Source: Tetracentron sinense (lineage: Eukaryota; Streptophyta; Magnoliopsida; Trochodendrales; Trochodendraceae). Taken from it: 64,000 nt of DNA. The translations under genes were made by a program, and so were the position numbers. The stretch covers positions 248,001 through 312,000 of the forward strand of contig JABCRI010001343.1 of the NCBI GenBank assembly GCA_015143295.1, written 5' to 3'. This document shows, one piece after another, positions 11,748 to 22,130 of the stretch (position 1 is its first letter; each line of letters starts with the position of its first letter). The notes beneath the pieces are model-generated. The model saw nothing but the letters and a program-made list of their open reading frames with translations. It was not told where the DNA came from and did not search any database.

Positions 11748-12359
11748 ATCTCAAGTACCTGTCTTATGCAAAGCAGAAAGTTCCTCATCCATAGCTTGTT
11801 GCCAAAGAGCATCAAGAATTGCCTCTTTATAGGAAGAGGGCTCAAAGAGACAATGAATAGAAGCTAAAAAGGAAGTAAAAGATGAAGAATAGCAAGAATA
11901 AGCAAAATCTGGTAACTTTGTGGACTTAGGAATACGTATGGATTGACGTAGAGGTGGATCCACAATCTCAGACGGAGCTTGATGAACCATAGGAGAAGAG
12001 AGAGCTTCAGGTGTGCCAGAGAGCAAAGTGTCAGTACCTGCAAAATGATCAGTACGAATCCGTCGAGTACAATGTAAAGGTAACGAGGGAAGAACATGAG
12101 AAGGGGTATTTGAAGTAGTAGGAACCTAAGATGACAAACTATCAGAATCCTCAGAAAAAAGATCTATACGAACAAGATCAGATCTAGTCAAAACATGAGT
12201 GGTGGATGGAATTGAAAAGAAAGGTATATGCTCAAGAAAAACAACATGACGAGACACAAAGTTTCTGAGTAATTGGATCAAAACAATGATACCCCTTTTT
12301 ACCTTCACAATAACCAAGAAAGACACAAATAACAGATCGAGAGGACAACTTACTGCGTT

Positions 12360-13163
12360 CTACATGAGGACGAAGAACGAAATAAGGACAACCAAAAACT
12401 CTAAATAAAGAATAATCAAGAGCATACCATACAACTTTTCGAAATGAGACAAACCTGAAATATGAGAAGATGGAATTGTATTAATCAAACTTACAACAGT
12501 AAGAACAGCTTCACCCCAAAACATACTAGGAACTGAGGCAGATAACAAGAGAGAACGAGCAGTATCAACAATATGCTTATGTTTTCTTTCAGCAACACCA
12601 TTTCGCTTAGGAGTATATGTACACGAAGTTTGGTGAATAGTTCCATCTAAGGTAAGCAACTCACAAAATTTATGAGAAGTGTATTCCCCACCCAAATCAC
12701 ACCTAAAACATTTTATAACAGCAGAATGTTGAGTTTTGACAAGAGCTCGAAAGGCTATATATATCTCAAAGAATTCAGAACGATGTTTCATTAAATAAAC
12801 CCAATAATAACGAGTATGATCATCAATAAAAGAAACATAATATCGAGACCCTCCTTTTGTGGCAACAGGAAAAGGTCCACATACATCAGAATGAATCAAA
12901 TCAAATGGAGAAGAAGAAACTGAAATACTTCGATTAAAAGGTAAAGCTGAAAATTTTGCCAGTTTACATCCACTACAATCAGAAATATCATGAGTTTGCA
13001 AATTTCCTAAAACCCCTATAAATGCCAAAAATCTCAAACGAGAAGAAGAAACGTGACCAAGACGAGAATGCCATAAATAAAAACTAGAAGAAGAAGAACT
13101 CAAGTGAAAAGAAGACAAATCAACACTAGTAGCAGCAGCAACTGGCACTTTTAACTCATCCAA
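12360..13163 (-). pseudogene. Copia GAG-pre-integrase and integrase core
   Basis: The frame opens with the pre-integrase motif LWHSRLGHVSSSRL and a zinc-binding C-x2-C (CSGC). The integrase core follows: HSDVCGPF gives the first catalytic D, RCDLGGEY the second, and PKRNGVAERKHKHI the E. The RSDNGGEY consensus is altered to RCDLGGEY. The frame breaks shortly after FEKLYG. Integrase would insert the cDNA copy into the host chromosome. Confidence 0.88.
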
Positions 13164-13560
13164 AATATATAGTTCCCCCCTTCCTACGGCCTGTCCTAAT
13201 CAACTTCTGAGATTGTAGATCCTGCACATAACAAGAAGAAGAGGAAAATGTGACTAAATTACCAGAATCACATAATTGACCAACAGAAGCAAGATTTAAT
13301 GTGAGTTTCGGAATATGATAAACATTAGGGAGAGACAAGTGAGGTGTGACAACAGAGCCAACACCTGCTAAAGGCATAGGAGTGCATCAGCAGTCATGAC
13401 AGGAATAGAAGACGAATGAGACACAGAAGCAAAAGACGAAGAATCTGGAGGCATATGATGTGAAGCTCCAGAATCCAAGACCCATACAGAAGATGACATA
13501 CCTGAAGAACTATGAGGCAACTGACCTACGTAAGAAGAAGCAGACATAGCTTGTGGTTGT
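13156..13560 (-). pseudogene. Copia protease region, frameshifted
   Basis: Minus-strand reading gives VWVLDSGASHHM, the aspartic protease active-site motif (DSGA). A one-base shift near 13385 separates it from the downstream reading MPLAGVGSVVTPHLSLPNVY, which follows the usual copia protease-to-integrase linker pattern. Confidence 0.75.
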
Positions 13561-13724
13561 GAGGAGAGAAACTTCTGAAATTGCTTAGCCAGAGTACTAG
13601 GATCGGTGAAAGGACCTGATAAAACTACTGCTGCAGTATTAGACTGTGGTGGTTTATAACCCTGAGGTGGTCTATAAGCATTAGATTGTGACTAGTTGCC
13701 AGGCTTCCAAGCTTGAAATTGCTA

Positions 13725-14528
13725 CTACGATTGATTCTGTTGTCTCAACTTAGGACATTGAGCCTTCCAATGGCCTTTCTGCTTACAAAAACTGCACTCG
13801 TCGAAGGCAACTCTTGTGTAAGGCTTATTCTGATTATTAGAAGGTGGCTTAGAAGGTACTGCTAACACAGAAAGATTAGAAGTAGGAAGAATTCCCTTTT
13901 CAGAATGAGACTTAAGACGTATTTTTTCAGCCAATAACTCACTGACAACTGAGTCAATAGAAGGGAGTGGAGAACGATGCAAAATTGAACCTCTAAGTCC
14001 TTCAAAATCACTGCGAAGTGCCGTTAAAAACTGTACCAACCGTTGCTGCTCTCAACGATCAATATAGGCACCACATGCCTTTAATTCTGTTGATTCTGTA
14101 AGAGCCAATTGATCCCAAAGATCTGTCATAGCAGAATAAAACTCCTGAATACTCATATTCTTCTGTTGAAGAGCTCGTATGTCATTCTCCAATTGATACT
14201 ACTTTGCAAAATTTGATTGAGTGAATAACCTATGTAGATGATCCCAAACCTCCTTTGTTGTCTCATACTTCGCCAACTGTGTACCTATGGAATGTTCAAC
14301 AGAATTGTTAATCCAAGTAATAATTTTCGCATTGTTTGCTTCTCAGGCATCTATCAAATTTTCATAACCCTCATCAGTATTCCTAGGTTTCACAGAAGTT
14401 CCACTAACATATCCCCACATCTTTTTACCCTTAAGAAAAATTTTCATCACATAACTCCAATACGAATAATTCTTTCCATCCAACCTCACACTCACAGACT
14501 GAAGCGAATCGTCTCTTTCACCAGCCAT
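13725..14528 (-). pseudogene. Copia gag region
   Basis: Reading starts at 14528 (MAGERDDSLQSVSVRLDGKN) with the YSYW-x-WGYV pattern usual for plant copia gag. It breaks after about 61 residues, and gag homology resumes at 14039 (MVQFLTALRSDFEGLRGSIL). It ends with a CCHC zinc knuckle (CSFCKQKGHWKAQC). Between the parts are stops and frameshifts. Gag would form the particle that packages the RNA. Confidence 0.85.
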
Positions 14529-14681
14529 GATAAAGAAAACCAGAACGCAAAAGGAAGAAAAAACGAAATACCAGATTACAGAAATTGTACGAACACCCTC
14601 TCGAAGTTGCAGATTGTAGAAACTGTACGAACACCCTCTCGAAAGCTGTGTTTGAGATTAAACTTCCTCCCATGAAACCTA

Positions 14682-14693
14682 GCTTTGATACCA
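14682..14693 (-). promoter_or_regulatory. Primer binding site (initiator tRNA-Met)
   Basis: The minus strand reads TGGTATCAAAGC directly after the 5' LTR. This is the usual copia primer site complementary to the 3' end of initiator tRNA-Met, with one change from the common TGGTATCAGAGC. Confidence 0.85.
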
Positions 14694-14920
14694 TGTTAAA
14701 ATATCCAAAGAAATAAAGAGAAACACAAAAAAATAAGAAAAGAGAAGGCTAGGGTTTCATTGATACTGTATAATGCAATCGAATACAAAAAAGAGTATTT
14801 AACCTAAATACAAAGAGACTATATATAGGCTAAAGAAAGGAAACTGAAAAGACAGGGAAATAAAAGGACTATTCTACCCTTAATAAACAATAAAACAAAA
14901 TAACCCTATATTTCTTAACA
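14694..14920 (-). repeat. 5' LTR of the copia element
   Basis: 227 bp, running TGTTA...TAACA. It contains TATATATAGG, which could serve as a promoter TATA, on the plus strand and its complement on the minus. It is followed by target-site copy AAGAC. Confidence 0.93.
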
Positions 14921-15785
14921 AAGACATATGTTAAAAATTTCCATAAAGGAGTACATATGTTCAAAGAAAAAACTACATGGGAGACTATTAGATAACAAAC
15001 CACCATTCAATGCACAACACATAGATAAACTCATGGGCTAAAAGTAAAATCGAGCTATGTGTGAAACCATTTAATCTGGATAATTTTCTCTGGCCCATAC
15101 TGTCAAAACAACCTACAGATTGGATGCTTTACACCATCTTATAAGGTTAATTCTTAATTGAAATCTCCAAGGCAAGACCCATCAAACAGTGGATCCCACT
15201 AACCGGCATGTGTGCCATGTGTGCAACCACAACTGTATACTATAAGAGTAAGCAAGGTTCTAAATGTCGATATCGCTAGACATGTCGGAGCCGCGGAAAA
15301 AAGATATATCGGAGATATATCGGAAGATATATCGTTTATCGGTGATTTTTGGAAAAAATGGTAAAAAATGGGGCAAAATATGAAATTTTGCAGTGAAACT
15401 TTAGGAAATGTTAAAATAGATGTTAATACACTTTTTAAAATAAAAATATTAAAAAAAATAATAATGTACATAAGAGATGCAATGATAAGAGAGCAGAGAT
15501 GTACACTGACGAGTGACGATAATGTATGATTAAATCATGCTTCATTCAATTTTTAATCAATTATAAATTCATAAATTATAAGATTCCTAATTATACAAAT
15601 ATACATAATTAACTCCTATCACCTTCATCTTTTTCTAATGATTATCCATGTTAATTGTTTTGAAAATCTGAAAAATTGATTAATGCACGTTAAAGTTGAT
15701 AAATAATTAAAATTTATTTTATTTTTAAAACTTATTTCTATCTGCAACTGATGAACTCAATGTTTTTACAGGATTGAATTAATAC

Positions 15786-16103
15786 GAGACTGAAGGAGAT
15801 AGTTAAATTATCGGAGACCCTGCATCGATCAAGAGAAAAAGAAGAAAATTGTAATTTTATTTGATTATGAAGTGGATGTAATTATGTAAAAATAAGTAGA
15901 TGTAATTTTCCTAAAAAACGTGCAAGACTCATATTCAAATTTTGAGACTGGAGGAGATGGTTAAATTATCGGAGACCCTACATCGATCAAGAGAAAAAGA
16001 AGAAGACTGTAATTTTATTTGATTATGAAGTTGATGTAATTATGTAAAAATAAGTAAATGTAATTTTCCTGAAAAATGTGCAGGACCCATATTCAAGTTT
16101 TGG
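15786..16103. repeat. Two tandem copies of a 158-bp unit
   Basis: A unit starting GAGACTGAAGGAGATAGTTA recurs at 15944 with a few substitutions. Both copies contain TCGATCAAGAGAAAAAGAAG and GATGTAATTATGTAAAAATA. Noncoding. Confidence 0.85.

Positions 16104-16104
<1 letters not shown>

Positions 16105-16162
<58 letters not shown>
16105..16162. repeat. (AT)n microsatellite, ~58 bp
   Basis: Uninterrupted AT dinucleotides. Likely polymorphic and self-complementary. Confidence 0.9.
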
Positions 16163-16164
<2 letters not shown>

Positions 16165-16460
16165 TTTCATGTAATCAAGCAAGACCTCTATTGCAAAATA
16201 TCAAATACAAAGTTTTTTCTATCTATATTTTTTTAACAGGTTAGAAAATATAATTTTTGTTTTTTTTACAAATTATAGAGCAATTTTTTAATAATATTTT
16301 ATTAAATACATTGTTAATCCATTGTTTGGATTAATAATATTTTATATTTTTTAACAGCTTAATAATTTATAAATACATTATTATGTATAAACCTTTTGCA
16401 AATTAACTAATTGTTTTCCAACAGTTAGACAAATGCACTCAAAACAAATAAAAAATATAA

Positions 16461-17190
16461 TGTGTCTCTTAATTCCTTTTAACCGTGAATCCGTGATTAA
16501 GGTTCACTAACCCTTAGAATTAAAGCATCTAACCTTGATTTTTTTTCAAATAAAAATTTAAGGTGTCCCTTTTTAACTCGTTTTAACTATAGTTAAGATT
16601 AACTAACTCTTAGGATTATCTAACCTTGGTTTTTTTTTTTTAAATTAAACCTATCTTTTAACTCTCTTTAATTGTGGTTAGGGTTTACTAAACCCTCAGG
16701 GTTAAAGAAACTAACCTTGGTGTTTAAAAAAAATTAATGTTTTCCCTTTTAACATTCTTTAACTATGGTTAAGATTTACTAACTCTTAGGATTATCTAAC
16801 CTTGGTTTTTTTTAAAAAAAATTAAACCTATCTTTTAACTCCCTTTAATTGTGGTTTGGGTTTACCAAACCCTCAGGGTTAAAGAAACTAACCTTGGTGT
16901 TTAAAAAAAATTAATGTGTCCCCTTTTAACATTCTTTAACTATGGTTAAGATTTACTAACTCTTAGGATTATCTAACCTTGGTTTTTAAAAAAAAAAAAT
17001 TAAACCTATCTTTTAACTCCCTTTAATTGTGGTTTGGGTTTACTAAACCCTCAGGGTTAAAGAAACTAACCTTGGTGTTTAAAAAAAATTAATGTGTCCC
17101 CTTTTAACTATGGTTAAGATTTACTAACCCGTAGGATTAAAGCATCAAAGCTTGGTTTTTAGAAAAAAAAATTAAAATTAACGTGTCATT
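16461..17190. repeat. Tandem array of the fold-back motif, ~175-180 bp dimer period
   Basis: The motif CTATGGTTAAGATTTACTAA with CTTAGGATTATCTAACCTTG alternates with a diverged half (TTAATTGTGGTTTGGG, CCCTCAGGGTTAAAGAAAC). Dimers repeat at about 16587, 16757 and 16938, then decay near 17101. Unit boundaries fall in poly(A)/poly(T) tracts. The motif is the same as the arms of the fold-back mini-elements elsewhere in the window. Confidence 0.85.
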
Positions 17191-17454
17191 TGATTAACCA
17201 TAGTTCAAGAGCTGTTAAAGGGTCTTTGTAAGGCTATAAAATCTTGTAAGGGCATAATAGTCATTTGTTAACAATGAGTTAATTTGCAAAACTGTTAAAG
17301 AAAACAGTGTATTTGCAAAGTGGGGAGAGAATGTAGTAGCTGATATGCAAAATCCATTATAACAAACAAAAGACAGAGTGAAGCTAGCATAACCCTTATG
17401 AGGGTTTAATATAATCTCATTCGACGATATCAGGAGCCCAAAAAAAAAAAAAGA

Positions 17455-17575
17455 CACAGAGCATTGCAGAGCTCGAAAGGAGGAAGAGGGTGGGGAGGAA
17501 CCTTGGCGTTTGGCGACGGCGACGGCGATGGCGAAGGCTACTGGAGACGGCGACGGCCACGGTACCCTCTTTTTC
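17455..17575 (+). other. GC-rich block, possibly a captured 5' exon
   Basis: In an AT-rich element this ~120-bp block is rich in GGCGACGGCGAC repeats. It reads as a short open frame starting ATGGCGAAGGCTACTGG, followed by a possible splice donor (CACGGTACC) and a T-rich stretch like a plant intron. It resembles the first exon of a host gene carried by a transposon. The parent gene is not recognised. Confidence 0.35.
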
Positions 17576-17953
17576 CTTCTTTTTTCTTCTCTCTCAAATT
17601 TCAACCCTTTTTTTTTCTTCTAAGACAAAATATTCAAGTCTCTGCTCTCAAATCTCAAGAGTATTTGCAATTTTTCATGAAGATCTGTGGGATTTTTCAA
17701 ATTTAAGGACACTGAATGGGATTATGGGACACTACGGTCGATATTGGTGAGTTATCGCTGATATCGACGATATATCGGCGATAACTACCGACACAGTATA
17801 AAAATTTGTCAACACCGTATAGATGTATCGGTCTTCACCGATACCGATAAATATCAGCGATATATCGCCGATATTATCGATATTGCGAACCTTGAGAGTA
17901 AGATCATCGGTTTTCTTCATCATCTATTATATGTAATCATAGGATGCAGATAT

Positions 17954-18075
17954 CCAAGGCGAGACCCATCAAACTCTGGATCTCACGAACCGGCATGTGT
18001 GCAACCACAATTATATACAATAAGAGTAAGATCATTGAATTTTTTAATCATCTATTATATGTAACCATAGGGTGT
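17954..18075. repeat. Second copy of a ~130-bp tandem duplication holding the empty target site
   Basis: Sequence at 15164-15252 plus 17903-17953 (split by the 2.64-kb element) is repeated here: AAGGCGAGACCCATCAAAC, ACCGGCATGTGTGCAACCAC, ATAAGAGTAAGATCAT. In this copy AGAGTAAG occurs once and uninterrupted, which supports the insertion boundaries. Confidence 0.85.
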
Positions 18076-20193
18076 GAGTCATTGCATAAGGATATCAGTA
18101 TATCCCTTCATGTCCATATCCAAGCACCTATGTTGCGTAGATTCTTTAACAAGCGTGTTCGTACGTTGAAACATGTGAACATGGATTCGGACTCAGACAT
18201 GCTCTGGACACACCTGTTGTGATTCATATCAACAAGAATCCATGTATTTTGGACTCAAATAGAAATGGACACAGACATGCTTGAAACCTATAAACATTTA
18301 ATGTTCATAGAACAAGAAAATGACATACAAGTACAACTGCATATAATTAGCATAAATTTGAACAAATTCCTTCCAACCCTCGTCATCATAAAAGAGAAGC
18401 CTGTAGAAACAGAGGAAAAAATCACGACTATTTGTTTTCAAAAGAAAAAATAGAGAAAGAATACAAGTTATTACCTATTGCTATAATAGAGAAGAATGGG
18501 GAGAGAGAGAGGGTTGTCAACAAACTGAATTTAGGATGAGCTTTGAACATTATTCTCTACAAATACTTCAATAGTCAAATTCTAATCATCAAACATTCAA
18601 GTATGCAAATTAGTTATGTTTTTTTTTACTTGTTTAGCTATTTTATTTGTTCATTTTATTAATTCAAATTTAGAATCAAGCCTCTTTGAAAGTAGCATTA
18701 ACATTTGAACTAATCTTTGTTCATTAGTTCAAAAGTTCATTTGTTTTAATTCATGTCTTACTTATATTGTTTGATGAATTGTAGTTTGTACTCCTCCATT
18801 ACTTAGTGTTGTTTGCAATAATTTTGCTTTTCTATTTAATTTATTCTTTTAATCTTATATAATATTATTCATACAAAATTTAAAGTAAAATAATTTAAAA
18901 ACCTCACGAGCTATTCACTACAGTCGTTAGCATCTGCACAGAAAAGGGTTGCAAGCCAGGTATAAAAAATGTTCATCAAGTCCTTAAGTGGGGTTTATCT
19001 TATTGTTTTCCCCCGGTATCTGCTTACAGCCATACATGTAGAACAAAATGCAACTACCATAGTATTTGTTATCCTGCATTCCTGCCACATTTTTGGCATA
19101 CTTCTTTCAATCAACAATATCGAACCTCTGGTTAACACTATAAAACAAGGAAAAAGAAAGGGAAAACTAAAAACTCAGAACCCCCTGGAGTAGCAACGAG
19201 CAGGTCGAACAATTTTGTATCTAAACCTTATAGACATGAGAAAAGGTTTCAATTTTCTTTTCTTTTTCTTCTTCTTGTTTTGCTCAATGGTTTTCATCTT
19301 TCCTAGCTACACTACTTTCATATGACATTGAGGAGTTTAAGCAGCTACGAAACTAATATATTAAGGATAGAAGTAGCAGCCAATGAATGAGATAAATATA
19401 TACCGGCAAGGCATCATCAGTAGCTTGGCGCTTTGCAGTCCTTTCTAAAGACACCATTTATTCTCATCATTTTGTCTTCTTTGAAAAATTTGGTATGCCA
19501 GTGACGAATCTATCGATGAAGTCAGTCTCAACTCTCATCGGTGCTCCAACATTGCATCCCTAAAAAATAAACAGACGAATCTATGAAAAACTTTGGCTCT
19601 AAGAAGTTCCGCAGGATAATTAAATAGTAGGGAAGATACATCTATAAACATATAGTGTATCAATAAAATAAAAATATAGTGTGTGAACTAATTTAGTTCC
19701 ACAAAAATTGCATAAATTGGGATACATTTAGTGCCAAATACAGGTTCTAAAGCCAAAATCGTGTAGAATTGAATCAAAATGGAGCGCAAAAGAAAAATTA
19801 AAAATAAAATCCACAAGCTCAAAACCAGTTGCATAAATGGAATTTGTCACTAACTCAAATAAACTGGTTTTCGTTCCAAAAAATTAAACACATAATCGGA
19901 TACAAATGGATCATAATAGAAGCAAGGGGATGAATAAAAATTTAACTCAAAAAACTCAAAAAAGAGAGAAAAGAAACGAACTCGAATCAGTAGACTAATT
20001 GTAAGGCCGCACTCGGAGCATTTCCCATTATTCTCCGCCATTGTCTTTCCACCGGACAAGCAGAGAGATACGCTTATAATTACTTCTACAGAGATCAAAA
20101 GAGATCTCCATCTCGGAACAAAACCTAGAAATCAATCAATATACCATTGTGTACGGGGGATAAGGGACACGTGGCGATGGTATTAGCCTAGTG
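18076..20193. other. Intergenic stretch, AT-rich
   Basis: No transposon ends or recognised gene apart from the uncertain small minus-strand gene at 19402-20041. Very AT-rich between 18600 and 18900. Confidence 0.45.
19402..20041 (-). CDS. Possible small unrecognised gene
   Basis: A minus-strand ATG at 20041 opens MAENNGKCSECGLTI. A second block, preceded by TTATTTTTTAG (acceptor-like), reads GCNVGAPMRVETDFIDRF with VTGIPNFSKKTK and a stop at about 19474. Further open sequence (MVSLERTAKRQATDDALP) runs to a GTATAT donor near 19402. The C-x2-C and the splice-like borders hint at a real small gene or its remnant. I recognise no family and cannot fix the exon structure. Confidence 0.25.
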
Positions 20194-20203
20194 TGTGCTA
20201 ATC

Positions 20204-20462
20204 GGCCTTGGATTGTCCCTGGCGAAGCCAAAAGGGCTCTCGGGTTCCATATATTGTGCGATAGTTGGCCAAAAAATAGGAGAAGTCCACTCATTTTCTT
20301 CCCATAATTTTATCTTCTCTCCGTTTGATATCTCTCACCCTTATTCTCATACACTTAACGCCACATGTCTTATTATGGGTGGAGATGTCAAAATCATGGG
20401 CCCCATGAGTTTGACTTCTCCACCACTTGTCACCTACTTTATGAACGTGAGACAAGCCCATA
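20204..20462. mobile_element. MULE-type MITE, right end missing
   Basis: Starts GGCCTTGGATTGTCCCTGGC and follows the 280-bp element at 37057-37336 through AAGGGCTCTCGGGTTCCAT, TTTGATATCTCTCACC and GTCAAAATCATGGGCCCCAT. The inverted right end is mostly absent (homology fades after ACAAGCCC). It abuts the 20483 element. Confidence 0.75.
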
Positions 20463-20693
20463 TCACTGTCCAAAAAAATTAAGGCTAAATTACACTCACC
20501 TCCTCCTAAGTTTGATGAAATTTTAAAAATCTTCTTCTAGTTTCTTGAATTACTTTGTCTTTTCCCATCAAACTCTTAATATTAACATTGTTAACTAAAG
20601 TTACCAGTTTCCTATTTTATCCTTATTACTTGATTGAGAAATGACGTTTTTACCGTTTGAAAGTTCAACCAAAGAAAAACATAAACTCCAAAG

Positions 20694-21500
20694 CTGCCAT
20701 ATGTCCCTTTTAATACGTACTAACTATGATTAAGATTTACTCACCCCCAGGGTTTATCCATCTAACCTCAATTTTAGGGATAAAATAACTTTGGGTTAGT
20801 TATGCTCAACTGCAATTAAAAAGGGCTCTACAAGTAGTCATGTATCCCCTTTAACACCCACTAACTATGGTTAAGATTCACTCATCCCTAGGATTGATTA
20901 ATCTAACTTTGGTTATAAGAAAATAAAATAAAAAATATTAATCTTAGATTACTTATGTTTAACCATAGTTAAATGATCTCTATAAGCCGTCATGTGTCTC
21001 TTTTAACACCTACAAATTAAAACTCACTCACCCCTAGGGTTCATCCATCAAACCTTGTTTTTAGAAGAAAAAAAAACATTAGGTTGCTTATGCTTAACCA
21101 CAATTAAAGGGAGCTTTACAAGACGCCACGTGTCCCCTTTAAGGCCCACTAACTGTGGTTAAAATTCACTCACTCCTAGGATTCATCCATTTAACCTTAA
21201 TTTTTAGAATAAAAAAAGTCTTAGGTTGAATATGTTTAATCATAATTAAAGGGGACTCTACAAGCCGTCATGTGTCCCCTTTAACACCCACTAATTGTGC
21301 TTAAGATTAATTCACCCTTAGGATTAATCCATCTAACCTTGCTTTTAAGAAAAATAAATAAAAATATTAACCTTAGGTTAATTATGTTTAACCACAATTA
21401 AAGGATCTCTATAAGTCGTCATGTGTCCCTTTTAATACTCACTAGCTATGGTTAAGATTCACTTACCCCTGGACTTCATCTATCTAAGATTGGTTTTTAG

Positions 21501-21510
<10 letters not shown>
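20694..21510 (+). repeat. Six-copy tandem array, unit ~137-151 bp
   Basis: Copies of GTCATGTGTCCCCTTTAACA with ACTATGGTTAAGATTCACTC begin near 20699, 20838, 20989, 21125, 21269 and 21419. Each unit also holds the inverted half-motif TGTTTAACCATAGTTAAA, so every monomer contains opposed copies of the fold-back arm. All units have the same orientation. Confidence 0.88.

Positions 21511-21516
<6 letters not shown>

Positions 21517-21551
<35 letters not shown>
21517..21551. repeat. (AT)n microsatellite
   Basis: About 35 bp of AT following a poly(A) run at the end of the tandem array. Confidence 0.9.
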
Positions 21552-21552
<1 letters not shown>

Positions 21553-21977
21553 TTGATTTTGGAAATATATATTAACTTTAAATTGATATTATTAAGAGTA
21601 GTGATAGAGACCAATTATCATGGGTACGTTAAGTTGTTATTATTAAGAGTAGGTTTTGAAATGGAATTCATGGGTATGTTTACTATTTCCCTATTATTAA
21701 CCTTATTGAGAAACCAATTATCATTTATTTTATTAAATTAACTAACCTTGTGTTGAAAAAGGGTAATTTAGACATTTTAAAATGTTTAAATGATGACATC
21801 ATCAAAGTTCATCTATAAAGCAACAGTAAACTTATGAGAATGAATGAGGTATTTGTTACTGACAACTAAAATTGAGGGGAGGACAGTGTAATTTCATAAA
21901 CTAGAGGGGAGATTTATGAAATTTCACCAAACCTCAGGGAGGTGAGTGTAATTTACCCAAAAATTAACACTCAGTTT

Positions 21978-22130
21978 AATGGACCAATATACAAATGCAC
22001 TAAGACATACTCAGTTTGTTGGATTTGATTTGATTTTTAAAAGAATAATAAATTAATAAGAATTTAATATTTTTAAATGATGGTGTAACATGCTTGTGTA
22101 TGTCTTAGTGCATTTGTATATTGGTCCATT
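21978..22130. repeat. 33-bp perfect inverted repeat spanning the solo-LTR border
   Basis: The 33 bases at 21978-22010 (starting AATGGACCAATATAC) reappear exactly as reverse complement at 22098-22130, with 87 bases between. The left arm lies outside the LTR and the right arm inside it. Two target-like CTCAGTTT words flank the left arm. Confidence 0.9.

Larger units (their letters stand above)
10079..14920 (-). mobile_element. Complete Ty1/copia LTR retrotransposon (4.84 kb), inactivated
   Basis: The element is bounded by two similar LTRs (10079-10310 and 14694-14920) and flanked by the direct repeat AAGAC (10074-10078 and 14921-14925), a 5-bp target duplication. A primer binding site abuts the right LTR and a purine tract abuts the left one, so it is transcribed on the minus strand. 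Domains run gag, protease, integrase, reverse transcriptase, RNase H, the copia order. Stops and frameshifts occur throughout. The LTRs differ at roughly ten positions, suggesting moderate age. Confidence 0.95.
15253..17894. mobile_element. hAT-like non-autonomous element (2.64 kb), TIR CAAGGTTC, 8-bp TSD
   Basis: The left end CAAGGTTCTAAATGTCGATA and the complement of the right end, CAAGGTTCGCAATATCGATA, form imperfect terminal inverted repeats, followed by many ATATCG motifs on both sides. The 8-bp direct repeat AGAGTAAG flanks it (15245-15252 and 17895-17902). A diverged neighbouring copy of the target at 18018-18036 shows the unoccupied site. There is no transposase. It carries a 158-bp tandem duplication, an AT microsatellite, a large tandem array and a GC-rich block that may be a captured gene fragment. 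The 8-bp duplication and CAAGG start favour hAT; this is inference. Confidence 0.75.
20483..21958. mobile_element. Mutator-like non-autonomous element (1.48 kb) with 9-bp TSD
   Basis: The left end is GGCTAAATTACACTCACCTC. The complement of the right end reads GGGTAAATTACACTCACCTC, and similarity extends about 100 bp inward. The 9-bp direct repeat AAAAATTAA flanks it (20474-20482 and 21959-21967), the Mutator signature. No transposase. Most of the interior is a six-copy tandem array. About 240 bp of the right end matches, inverted, the left end of the element at 35484-36933, so they are one family. Confidence 0.88.

Noticed and set aside
16461-17190. CRISPR-like or centromeric array
   Set aside because: Plant nuclear DNA, no regular spacers, only a few units, and located inside a transposon with clear ends.
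20291-20473. Overlapping frames on both strands
   Set aside because: They lie within a MULE-type MITE and arise from its inverted sequence.
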